Assembly: GCA_031549345.1 (NCBI GenBank)
Contig: JAVBPY010000016.1
Span: 1 to 62,099, forward strand
Length of the DNA: 62,099 nt
Origin: CASFRF01 sp031549345
GTDB taxonomy: Bacteria; Verrucomicrobiota; Lentisphaeria; Victivallales; Victivallaceae
Direction: 5' to 3'
In this document: positions 42,667 through 51,029 of the stretch, piece after piece
Numbering within the stretch: position 1 is the first letter of the stretch
Layout: each line of letters opens with the position of its first letter
Made by a program: the position numbers and the translations under genes
Notes under the pieces: generated by a model
Told to the model about the DNA's origin: nothing
The model's database searches: none
Seen by the model: the letters and a program-made list of their open reading frames with translations, nothing else

Positions 42667-43419
42667 TTACATCAACATGCCGCCGTCGACGTTGACGACC
42701 TGGCCGGTTACGTAGTCGGAGTCGGGCGAGCAAAGGAAGTACACCACGCTGGCAACGTCCGCCGGGGTCCCGCCGCGCTTCGCCGGAATCACCGAGAGGA
42801 ACGCCTCGCGCGCCGCTTCGGAAACCTGGTGCGTCATGTCGGTAATGATGAAGCCCGGAGCCACGGCGTTGGCCTGGATATTCCGCGTGGCGAACTCTTT
42901 CGCCGTCGTTTTCGCCAGCGCGATCACACCCGCCTTGGAGGCCGAGTAGTTCGCCTGGCCGACATTCCCCATGCGCCCAACGACCGAAGCGATGTTCACA
43001 ATCTTGCCCGCGCGCTGCTTCATCATCGGGCGGCAGGCCGCCTTGGTGAAGTTGAACGTGCCTTTGAGGTTCACGGCGATCACCGCGTCCCACTGTTCTT
43101 CGGTCATGCGCATCATCAGCGTGTCCTTGGTGATGCCCGCGTTGTTGACCAGAATATCCAGTTTGCCGAAATCGGCGACCACCTGGTCGACGGTCTTATC
43201 CGCATCGTCCGCCTTGGCGACGTTCGCGGCGTAGGCGCGCGCATTCACGCCCTTGGCCTTGAATTCATCGGCGGTGGCCTGCGCCACATCCAGGAGAATG
43301 TCCACAATCGCCAACGCGGCGCCTTCGTCCGCCAAACGTTCGCAAATCGCCTTGCCGATGCCGCGCGCGCCGCCGGTTACCAGGGCGACCTTGCCGTCCA
43401 AACGCTTCGAGAGTCCCAT
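42667..43419 (-). CDS. fabG: 3-oxoacyl-[acyl-carrier-protein] reductase
   Basis: 250 aa classical SDR: VALVTGGARGIGKAI (NADPH loop), ILVNNAGITKDTLMMRMTEE, catalytic Ser in NIASVVGRMGN and YSASKAG, C-terminal VTGQVVNVDGGMLM. The ITKDTLMMRM segment and the fabD partner upstream fit FabG of fatty-acid elongation rather than another SDR. Confidence 0.94.
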   Translation of the reverse strand: MGLSKRLDGKVALVTGGARGIGKAICERLADEGAALAIVDILLDVAQATADEFKAKGVNARAYAANVAKADDADKTVDQVVADFGKLDILVNNAGITKDTLMMRMTEEQWDAVIAVNLKGTFNFTKAACRPMMKQRAGKIVNIASVVGRMGNVGQANYSASKAGVIALAKTTAKEFATRNIQANAVAPGFIITDMTHQVSEAAREAFLSVIPAKRGGTPADVASVVYFLCSPDSDYVTGQVVNVDGGMLM

Positions 43420-43440
43420 GATAAAATCCTTTCGTCTGAG

Positions 43441-44355
43441 TTATTCCGCAAATGCATTCAGCGTATCGACGCTGTTGATGTTGAAACAGGTCAATTCCGG
43501 GAGGGTGCGCCGCATGAGGCCGGTCAGGACCGTACCGGGGCCGAATTCGATCATCGTATCGCCGCCGGCGGCGGCCATGGCGCGCACGCACTCCTCCCAG
43601 CGGACGCTTCCGGCAACCTGGCAGCTCAAATTCGCTCTGAGCTCTTCGACGCTTGCGGCCGGCGCGGCGCTGAAGTTGTGGTACACCGGAATCGCGGGCA
43701 CGCGAAGCGGCGCCGAAGCGAGAATGTCCTTCAGCGCTTCACCCGCGCCCGCCATCAAACAAGAGTGGTAGGCGCCGGCAACATTCAGCGGAATGACGCG
43801 CTTCATGCCGCGTTCTTTAAGGGTGTTCACGGCGGTTTCCAACTTGGATTTCTCGCCGGAGATGACAATTTGGCCGGGGCTGTTGTAGTTGGCGACGTCG
43901 ACGCCGCACGCGATGCAGACTTCGCGGATTAGATCCGCATCGCCGCCGAGGACCGAGGCCATTCCCCCGTTGGTCGCGCGGCAGGCCTGGTCCATAAGCT
44001 CTCCGCGCCGCGCAAGGAGGCGGAGCCCGTCGGCGAAGCTGAACGCGTCCGCCGCGTACAACGCGCCGTACTCACCCAGGCTCAACCCCGCCGCCGCCAT
44101 GGCTTTCGCCTGCGGGAAGCGTTCGCGAAAAGCGGCCAGCGCCGCGCAGCTTACCGTATAGATCGCCGGCTGGCAGTAACGGCTTTCCGTCAATTTCTCC
44201 GCGGGTCCGTCGAAGCAGATCGCACGGAGGCTGTATCCGAGAACGGAGTCGGCCTCGTCGAAAATCGCCCGCGCCGCGGCGGAAGCATCGTACAAATCGC
44301 GCCCCATGCCGACGGCTTGCGCGCCTTGTCCGGAAAATACCCAGAATACATTCAT
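43441..44355 (-). CDS. fabD: malonyl-CoA:ACP transacylase
   Basis: 304 aa: VFSGQGAQAVGMGRDLY at the start, active-site AGLSLGEYGALYAADA (nucleophile Ser in GLSLGE), AYHSCLMAGAGEAL with the catalytic His, and MIEFGPGTVLTGLMRR. Loads malonate onto ACP. Promoter-proximal gene of fabD-fabG; fabF/acpP are not seen downstream. Confidence 0.95.
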   Translation of the reverse strand: MNVFWVFSGQGAQAVGMGRDLYDASAAARAIFDEADSVLGYSLRAICFDGPAEKLTESRYCQPAIYTVSCAALAAFRERFPQAKAMAAAGLSLGEYGALYAADAFSFADGLRLLARRGELMDQACRATNGGMASVLGGDADLIREVCIACGVDVANYNSPGQIVISGEKSKLETAVNTLKERGMKRVIPLNVAGAYHSCLMAGAGEALKDILASAPLRVPAIPVYHNFSAAPAASVEELRANLSCQVAGSVRWEECVRAMAAAGGDTMIEFGPGTVLTGLMRRTLPELTCFNINSVDTLNAFAE

Positions 44356-44393
44356 AAGTTTAATCTCCCTATCTTCGCAATATCTATTCTTAT

Positions 44394-44422
44394 ACTATGC
44401 CACAACTTACCATCCATTTCAA
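44394..44422 (-). promoter_or_regulatory. promoter of fabD
   Basis: TTGAAA (44422-44417), 17-base spacer, CATAGT (44399-44394) on the minus strand, about 38 bases before the fabD ATG. Confidence 0.45.
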
Positions 44423-44471
44423 ATCGGATTTGCATGGGAAATGTTTTTTTTGAAAAAAATTCCAGAAGGTC

Positions 44472-44499
44472 TTGACTTCACAAAAAAAAGGACTATACT
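44472..44499 (+). promoter_or_regulatory. promoter of the GntR operon, with possible operator
   Basis: TTGACT (44472-44477), 16-base spacer, TATACT (44494-44499). Immediately downstream, TTAGTTAGAC and TTAGTCAG (about 44500-44520) form an imperfect repeat overlapping the expected transcription start, a natural site for autorepression by the GntR protein encoded 27 bases later. Confidence 0.6.
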
Positions 44500-44526
44500 T
44501 TAGTTAGACAGCTTAGTCAGGCCATC

Positions 44527-45627
44527 ATGCAAACACTATGGGAAGCACAAATTTTCGCTCCGGAAGAGGGGAGCCGCAGGCAGCAAATCGCGGATTATTA
44601 CCGTGAGGCGATTCTTTGCGGCGAAATCCCCCCCGGCTCGCGCCTCCCCCCCAACGGAGAGCTCGCGCGCAGCCTCGGCGTGGGCGTGGGGAGCGTGCAA
44701 TGGGCAATGAATTCGCTGGTTGCGCAAGGACTTGTAACGCGCCGCTCCGGGGTGGGGACGATCGTCAACCAACACAAGACGGAGTTGGAAACGATCGGGC
44801 TCTTCTTCTACTCAAGCGGTTTTTACGGCGCGAACGCGTTCAACCGTCATTTGATTGAAGAGATCGAAAAGGAGTGTGCGGCGCGTGGATTGGAATTGAA
44901 AATTTATATCGAAAACTTGCGCGATCCCTCCGTGGAACATATTTGCGAAGGGTACCGCCGGAAGGCCTTTCAAGCGGCGATCATCCTCGGGATGCATTCC
45001 TGCATCGAAGAGCAAGTCGCCCGCCTCCCCTGCCCCTGGAGCGCGATCTCCGGCTCGAAAAAGGCGAAAAACCACTTTGAAACCATCGCCGGAGAGGCGG
45101 TGTGCCGCTTTGGACAAGGGCGCGTGGTTTACCTCGACGGAGGCCGCACCAAAGGGCGCGCCGCCCGGTATTCTTTGCTGCGCAGTGCATTGCGTGTCGG
45201 CGGGCTGGATTTCGTGCCGGAACGCGACGCCTACTATTCCAAAGAGGTGGTTCCCCCCGGTGGCGTGGACACGCATCACCGGATCGGTTACGAATTGATG
45301 TTCCGCCTTTGGAATGATCCCGGAGAACGTCCCGGTTCTTTAATCGCGTACCCGGACGATCTTGTGCCGGGGATTCTCCTGGCGCTTCCGGCGCTGGGAA
45401 TTTCGGTCCCGCGCGACCTCAAACTTTTTCTGCATGCCAACGCCGAAGCGCCGATTCTCTGCCCGGTGGACTGCGTGTTCATAGAAAATCGCATCGCCGA
45501 TTTCGCACGCGAAGTAATTGACGATTGCCAGGCCCAATGCGCGGGAACGGCCGCACCGAAATTTGAATTGCAATACCGTATTCGTGAACATCATTTTCAG
45601 CATCCGCAACAAGGAGAAAAACAATGA
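44527..45627 (+). CDS. GntR-family transcriptional regulator with sugar-binding-type sensor domain
   Basis: 366 aa. Residues 10-80 are a winged HTH: RQQIADYYREAILCGEIPPG, SRLPPNGELARSLGVGVGSV and GLVTRRSGVGTIV, diagnostic of GntR. The rest resembles the periplasmic-binding/LacI sensor fold (ETIGLFFYSSGFYGANAFNR, PGSLIAYPDDLVPGILLALP), as in AraR-like GntR regulators that respond to sugars. The stop overlaps the ATG of the first pseudopilin (ATGA), so it is transcribed with its probable targets. Confidence 0.88.
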   Translation: MQTLWEAQIFAPEEGSRRQQIADYYREAILCGEIPPGSRLPPNGELARSLGVGVGSVQWAMNSLVAQGLVTRRSGVGTIVNQHKTELETIGLFFYSSGFYGANAFNRHLIEEIEKECAARGLELKIYIENLRDPSVEHICEGYRRKAFQAAIILGMHSCIEEQVARLPCPWSAISGSKKAKNHFETIAGEAVCRFGQGRVVYLDGGRTKGRAARYSLLRSALRVGGLDFVPERDAYYSKEVVPPGGVDTHHRIGYELMFRLWNDPGERPGSLIAYPDDLVPGILLALPALGISVPRDLKLFLHANAEAPILCPVDCVFIENRIADFAREVIDDCQAQCAGTAAPKFELQYRIREHHFQHPQQGEKQ

Positions 45628-46388
45628 AAAGACGGAGTTTCACCCTGATTGAGCTTTTGGTTGTAATCGCGATTATCGCGATTCTCGCCTCGATGCTGCT
45701 CCCCGCGCTGAACAAGGCGCGGGCGAGAGCACACGGAATCAAGTGCGCCAGCAACCTCAAACAATGGGGCACGTTCCTGAATTTGTACATCGGCGACTAC
45801 CAGGACATGACCCCTTATGGGCTGACCGGAAATAGCGATTACAGTTGGTGGAAAAATCTTGCGCGCAAATACATGGCCCCTCCCTCCGGCTACCAGTGGG
45901 ATGATCCGGACCGTGGTCTTACCGGCGGAACGTATTACGACTGGTACAACGACGGCCTCCTGAAAAAAACGCACAGTTTCGGCGTCTGGCGGTGCCCGTC
46001 CAACACCAAGCAGCTCCTTCTTATGAAATGGAACAGCCCGCAGCAGAACGAGTGGACCAGTTACTGTACCGGGATGTGGGATCCGACCAAGGCGGACGCG
46101 AGCAACATGTACATTTGTTCCAAAGTGTCGCGCTTCAAATATCCCGCCCAGTTGGTGGCGCTGTTTGACGGCAACTTCGTCCGCGTCGCCCCCTGGAACG
46201 CCGATACGTCCAACGATTCACCGGAGATGATCAGCGAACGCCGCCACAACGATTCCATGAACATCCTCCACGCCGATGGGCACGTTACGGGCCGGACCGA
46301 CATCCTCCGGGGACGCGGCGCGTTCAAGGGCGGCACAGGCAGCACCGCGGATGCTTACACAAACGGAAGACCCTGGTACGGGAGATAA
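45624..46388 (+). CDS. pseudopilin-like protein with type IV prepilin N-terminus
   Basis: 254 aa. MKRRS then FTLIELLVVIAIIAILASML: the prepilin/pseudopilin leader with Glu+5 and hydrophobic helix, cleavage expected between Ser and Phe (Ser in place of the usual Gly at -1). The C-terminal domain has MNILHADGHVTGR and a RGAFKGG...DAYTNGRPWYG tail, similar to the 'H-x9-DG' pseudopilins that are hugely expanded in Lentisphaerota and Planctomycetota. Presumably envelope-anchored. Function unknown; the operon points to glycan use. Confidence 0.88.
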   Translation: MKRRSFTLIELLVVIAIIAILASMLLPALNKARARAHGIKCASNLKQWGTFLNLYIGDYQDMTPYGLTGNSDYSWWKNLARKYMAPPSGYQWDDPDRGLTGGTYYDWYNDGLLKKTHSFGVWRCPSNTKQLLLMKWNSPQQNEWTSYCTGMWDPTKADASNMYICSKVSRFKYPAQLVALFDGNFVRVAPWNADTSNDSPEMISERRHNDSMNILHADGHVTGRTDILRGRGAFKGGTGSTADAYTNGRPWYGR

Positions 46389-46391
46389 AAA

Positions 46392-47099
46392 ATGAAGAAA
46401 CACTCGTTTGCCCTTTTAGAGCTTATTCTGGTTTGTTCGATTGTATTGACCGCGTTTGCGTTGCTCCTGCCGAAGGTCTGCGCCAAAATGCGAAGCTTCG
46501 GCGCGGAAACCGTCTGCATAGACAACCTCAAGAAATTCGGCGTCGCCCTTGCGATGTACGCCGATGAAAACGACGGATTTACCCCGGAAGCCGTCCCCGG
46601 GAGCGGCTCCAAGCGCAACTGGTACAAGCTTGTTTCCGCCAATCTTCCGCCGCTGCCGGGGATGACCGACTGGAACAACCCGGGGCTGGTGAAAGGAGAA
46701 TTCGGTATTTTCCGCTGCCCGGAGAACAAGGAACAGATCTATCTCTCCAACTTTCACGGCCCGCAGAACAACAAAACCCAGTCCTACGGCGCGAACACCT
46801 ATTCGGGAAAATACGAGAACCGCTACATGGCCAATAAGGTGGAAATTTTTAAAAATCCCTCGCAGCTTGTCGCCCTTTATGAGGCGAATTTTGCGCGGAC
46901 CGCCATCTGGAGTGACAAACAAAACGATTCGCCTGAAAAAGTTTCCGAGCTCCGGCATGAAGGAAAAATGTCCATCCTCCTCGCCGACGGACACGTGGAG
47001 ATGAACACCGGAGCCTTGAAGTTCCGCGGTGCGTTCAAAGGTGGAAAAGCCGATACGGCCGATGGATATGAAAATGGAAAGATCTGGTACGCGCAATGA
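46392..47099 (+). CDS. second pseudopilin-like protein
   Basis: 235 aa, 3 bases after the first and clearly its paralogue: the C-termini align (SILLADGHVEMNTGALKFRG, AFKGGKADTADGYENG, KIWYAQ). The leader MKKHS / FALLELILVCSIVLTAFALLL keeps Glu+5 and the helix but departs from the LVVIAIIAIL consensus, so membrane packing or pairing may differ. It overlaps the glycosidase-like gene by 4 bases (ATGA). Confidence 0.82.
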   Translation: MKKHSFALLELILVCSIVLTAFALLLPKVCAKMRSFGAETVCIDNLKKFGVALAMYADENDGFTPEAVPGSGSKRNWYKLVSANLPPLPGMTDWNNPGLVKGEFGIFRCPENKEQIYLSNFHGPQNNKTQSYGANTYSGKYENRYMANKVEIFKNPSQLVALYEANFARTAIWSDKQNDSPEKVSELRHEGKMSILLADGHVEMNTGALKFRGAFKGGKADTADGYENGKIWYAQ

Positions 47100-50000
47100 A
47101 GAAAATTGTTTCGATTCTGGGGGCGTTGGCCCTCTCCGCCGTGGCGGCGGAAGTGGACGTGAAGCCGATCGCGCTTCGCGGGTACGGCAAGGTCGCTTTT
47201 GAAGGCAATTCCCTCAAAACCTCCGCCGGAAAAGCCTCGCTGGGGGTGTTCCGGTGCGAATCGCCGGAGAAGGCGAGAATCGTCGGTTCCAAGTATTTCG
47301 CCGACTTGCAAAATTATGGTGCGGTGAAGAAAATCGCTCCCGCAACCGTCGAAATCCGCCACGGCGGCTTCTGGTTCGTGGGGCTTGACGATGCGAACGT
47401 AATCGTCCTGACCGCCGCCGACTCCGCCGCGCTGGCGGCGGCCAAGTCGCCCAAGTGGATCCCTGTTCCGGAAAACGCCTACCCGCGTTTTCTCGATAAC
47501 TTCGACAACGCCGCGCTGGCCATCTGGTGGATGTGCTCGACAAAATCCCCGGAGGAGATGAAATATTTCAAGGAAAATCCGGTCGTCGCCAACCTCCATT
47601 ACCAGGATATGAGCATGGCGTTCGCGCCGAACGTATTCGATAACGCCGGTCCGCGCAATGCCGCCGCCCAGCTCCGCACCGCCGGGAAACCCTATCGCAC
47701 CATGATGTGGACGGGCAACGGCAAGCAGACCTGGTACAGTTGGATGAACCTCCCCGGCGACGAACACGAAAGCTACGTTTCAGGTTACATGGGGAGCAAT
47801 TTGCACGAAGCGGCGGGTTACTACACGAACCATGTTACAACCGATTTCCTGAACGACCTCCAGCTCAACGCCATGTACAACCTCATGGACCGCTGGAAAA
47901 ACGACCCCGATTTGCTCGCCTGGATGGAGCCGCACGGGGAGTTTCAGCTCTTCACGCTGAGCCGTCCGCCGAATGCCGATGTCCGTTACCCCGCCTACTT
48001 GCGCGATGTGCGCCACTACTCGTTGGAGAGCCTCGGCAAAGCGTGGGGCGGAAAATTCAAGAGCTGGGACGCGGTGAAATTGCCCGATCCTGCCTATTTT
48101 GAGGGCCGCCGCGGCGCGTTTCTCGACTTGGACGACATCCCCTGGAAGTGGCAACGCGGAACGCTGGAGCTCGGCGAAAAGGAAGGATTCTTTCGCGGGG
48201 ATTTCAACGATTCCACCTGGCTTTCTACGCTGCGCACGGACAAGCGCCTCCTCGTTTTCGTGCAGGCGACCACCCATGTCCCCGGTGGAAAGGCGGAGGA
48301 CGCCGATTCGCTCTGGGCGCGTTTCAGCCACGACGTCCCGGCCGCGTTTTTGCGGAGCGGCGAAAAGATCTACCTTCACCTCATGCCGTATACGGGAAAA
48401 AACAACCGCGATCTCGCCATTTGGGTAAACGGCCAGGAAGTCGCACGCAAGCTCGTCGATAAAAACACCTGGCACACCAACGAACACAGCGAAGTGGAAA
48501 TCTCAAAATTCCTCCGGCCGGGGAAAAATGAGTTTACCGTGTTTTCCCTCGGCGGGCGCATCGCCTACCGCGTGTTCCTCAGTCCGCTCCCGGGGGCGAA
48601 GTTCCCCTATGCCGATTCCGGCCTGAACAACCAATTTCTCGACTGGCGCGACTATCTGCGGCACGAGAAGTTCCAGACGCTCGAAATGTACCTGCGCGCC
48701 ATGCGCACCATCGACCCGGAACGCCCCATCAAAGTGATGACTCCCCACCAGTGGCAGTCCGACGCGTTCGATCTCTTTGAAAAATACGGCGCGCACCCGC
48801 AGCTCACCGGCGAAACCACCTGGTACCGCCCGATGCACTACAAAGGCTATACCCTCCTCCGCAACCGCGTGAGCACCAGCGAACCCGGCGGCTTTGTCCG
48901 CGATGCGAAAAACGGGCAGCACATGTACGCGATGGCCTTTTACGAAGCACAGGACGGGCACGATTACGGCTTCGATTTCACCCGTGATTTCTGGCAGTTC
49001 AAGCCCGTGGTGCAGTGGTGGGCGGAGAACGCAGCGCTCCTGAAAACATTCGGAAAAACCGACCTTCTCCGCACCGACCTCGGCCTTTTGCGCGATCTCG
49101 ACCAGGACAACCGCTATGCCACAGGACTCATCTGGAACTGGGATATGGCGCGCGGCCCCCTCCCCGCGCTCGGCCTTACTCCCGTATTGGTGGATGGGGC
49201 CGATCTTGTCAAGGGCTACGCCGATTCCAAAGTCAAAGTTATGCTTGATTGTGCGACGACGGTAATGGACGAAAAACTCGTCGCCGCCGTAAAACGCTAC
49301 GTGGAACAAGGCGGCACATTCATCGCCCAGCATCACACAGGCCAACATACGCCGACAAGCGCCAACGCGTGGCCGCTTCCCGGTGCGTTCGGCCTTAAGG
49401 TTGATCCGCGCGGGGGCTCCGGCGAAATCGCCTTCTCCAACGAACAGACGCTTTTCCCGAGTTTACGGGGGCAGAAACGCCCCGGCTCCGGCGCGTCGAT
49501 CGACCACACAGGCGACGTCCGCACCGGACAAGTCGCGATTCGCGGCGCCGCCCGCCCCGTGGCTTCGTGGAGCGACGGCACCATGGCAATCGCCGAAGTA
49601 CGGCATGGGAAGGGGCGCTTCATCCTCCTCGGAACCCCCTTCTATCTTGGTTTTAAGGATGAGGGCGGCAAGTGGCTGAACGAGGAAGGCCGCCAGGCAA
49701 TGGTGCAGGAGATGCTTGCAAGCTGCGGCATCGAGCGCGACACCAATGTTTCCGAACCGGCCGTCTGGCTGGAACGCCGCGCGAGCAAGAACGGCGTGTA
49801 CGACGTGTATTTCGCCGGAGCGCTCGGCGTGAAAGGAAACACCTGGACGCTCGATACGCGTTACAATTCGGAGCTTTTTGCCCGCCGCGCCGCCGCGGCA
49901 CCCGCGATCGACGCAACCGCCGCCGGAACGCCCGATGTGGCGACATCCCACAAAGAAGGTATGCTCTCGTTCGGGACACAGACCTTTGGCCCGTACCAGA

Positions 50001-50974
50001 TCCGCCAGTTTGCCGTCGTCCGCGAAAATGCCGGTCTGGAAGGCCCCGCGCATTGGCTGCGCACCCAGGAAAAAGGGTGGTATGCCCTGACGGGAAAAAC
50101 CGGAATCGACCGTGCGAAGGCGGAGAAAACGACCCGGGATTTCGCCGCGAAACTGGGGATGGACGGGTTGGATATCTCGCGCGACTGGCAAGTTTCGTTG
50201 GACGAACAAACGCCGGGATGGATTCGCGGAACCGTGGAGGGCTGGAAAACCGCGCACCTCGGTTCGTGGCTGGAGCAAAACTTCCCGGAAACGACACAGC
50301 GGGTGCGTTACCGGAAAACCGTCGAAATTCCCCCCGCCTGGCTGGATGGAAAATCACGGGTGTACATCGCCTTCGAGAGCCATCCTTCGGTGGGACTTTC
50401 GGACCAGGGGCGGATGTGGTTGGCAGGGCGTTCGTTCGCCACCGGCCTCGCGCACAACTTCAAAATGGAGCTCCCGGACGATCGGATCGAGAACGGCAAG
50501 CTCGCCATCGCACTGGAAGTAACGTGCGCGCGGACGCCGAACAAAACGGCCGGCCCCGTGGGCACCATGTACCTTATGAAAGTTCCGCGTCCGACGGATG
50601 TGATCGAGCTGAATGGCGAGTGGACGCGCCTCAAGTCCGTTCTGGAATCCTCCGGAACCATCACTGTTCCTTATAAGGGAAAACTTTTCGGCATGACGCG
50701 GACTTTCGATATTCCGGCAAGCTGGAAGAACAAAGTGGTGCGCCTTGTTGTCGACGAGCCCGTGGATGCACACCGCTACTATGGAAAAGTGGGCCACCTG
50801 ATCCTCAACAAGGAAGGTTATTTGCAGGAAACCCTCGCCTCCCCCGGAGCGCGCGTGGATCTATTCCTCAAGCCGGGCGAAACGAACACACTCGACTTGT
50901 TCGGTGTCTTCCTGAACAGCAAGTCCCAGGAGTTCAACGCCGAAATCCGGGGCGTGCGGCTGGAAGCGTACTGA
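47096..50974 (+). CDS. very large exported glycoside-hydrolase-like protein (GH42/GH2-type modules)
   Basis: 1292 aa with signal peptide (MKKIVSILGALALSAVAAE). About residues 130-330 and 500-640 resemble the TIM barrel of GH42-type beta-galactosidases (WMEPHGEFQL, YPAYLRDVRHYSLESLGKAW, LTGETTWYRP), interrupted by a jelly-roll insert at ~340-490. ~690-870 looks like the beta-galactosidase trimerisation/GATase-like domain (TFIAQHHTGQHTPTS, HGKGRFILLGTPFY). The C-terminus has two GH2-like sugar-binding sandwiches (RVRYRKTVEIPPAWLDGK, MTRTFDIPASWKNK). Catalytic Glu candidates are in the WMEPHGE and GETTWY segments. Exact substrate unknown; no CAZy family can be fixed without a search. Confidence 0.7.
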   Translation: MKKIVSILGALALSAVAAEVDVKPIALRGYGKVAFEGNSLKTSAGKASLGVFRCESPEKARIVGSKYFADLQNYGAVKKIAPATVEIRHGGFWFVGLDDANVIVLTAADSAALAAAKSPKWIPVPENAYPRFLDNFDNAALAIWWMCSTKSPEEMKYFKENPVVANLHYQDMSMAFAPNVFDNAGPRNAAAQLRTAGKPYRTMMWTGNGKQTWYSWMNLPGDEHESYVSGYMGSNLHEAAGYYTNHVTTDFLNDLQLNAMYNLMDRWKNDPDLLAWMEPHGEFQLFTLSRPPNADVRYPAYLRDVRHYSLESLGKAWGGKFKSWDAVKLPDPAYFEGRRGAFLDLDDIPWKWQRGTLELGEKEGFFRGDFNDSTWLSTLRTDKRLLVFVQATTHVPGGKAEDADSLWARFSHDVPAAFLRSGEKIYLHLMPYTGKNNRDLAIWVNGQEVARKLVDKNTWHTNEHSEVEISKFLRPGKNEFTVFSLGGRIAYRVFLSPLPGAKFPYADSGLNNQFLDWRDYLRHEKFQTLEMYLRAMRTIDPERPIKVMTPHQWQSDAFDLFEKYGAHPQLTGETTWYRPMHYKGYTLLRNRVSTSEPGGFVRDAKNGQHMYAMAFYEAQDGHDYGFDFTRDFWQFKPVVQWWAENAALLKTFGKTDLLRTDLGLLRDLDQDNRYATGLIWNWDMARGPLPALGLTPVLVDGADLVKGYADSKVKVMLDCATTVMDEKLVAAVKRYVEQGGTFIAQHHTGQHTPTSANAWPLPGAFGLKVDPRGGSGEIAFSNEQTLFPSLRGQKRPGSGASIDHTGDVRTGQVAIRGAARPVASWSDGTMAIAEVRHGKGRFILLGTPFYLGFKDEGGKWLNEEGRQAMVQEMLASCGIERDTNVSEPAVWLERRASKNGVYDVYFAGALGVKGNTWTLDTRYNSELFARRAAAAPAIDATAAGTPDVATSHKEGMLSFGTQTFGPYQIRQFAVVRENAGLEGPAHWLRTQEKGWYALTGKTGIDRAKAEKTTRDFAAKLGMDGLDISRDWQVSLDEQTPGWIRGTVEGWKTAHLGSWLEQNFPETTQRVRYRKTVEIPPAWLDGKSRVYIAFESHPSVGLSDQGRMWLAGRSFATGLAHNFKMELPDDRIENGKLAIALEVTCARTPNKTAGPVGTMYLMKVPRPTDVIELNGEWTRLKSVLESSGTITVPYKGKLFGMTRTFDIPASWKNKVVRLVVDEPVDAHRYYGKVGHLILNKEGYLQETLASPGARVDLFLKPGETNTLDLFGVFLNSKSQEFNAEIRGVRLEAY

Positions 50975-50987
50975 TAAAAACGTTCAT

Positions 50988-51018
50988 GGGGAAAAAACTT
51001 TTGAGGAAAGTTTTCCCC
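50988..51018. terminator. terminator between convergent genes
   Basis: GGGGAAAA...CTTT (50988-51001) and AAAGTTTTCCCC (51007-51018) form a stem with a 2-base bulge between the glycosidase-like gene and the zinc-ribbon gene. No long T run on either side. Confidence 0.5.
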
Positions 51019-51029
51019 CTCTCGCATTT

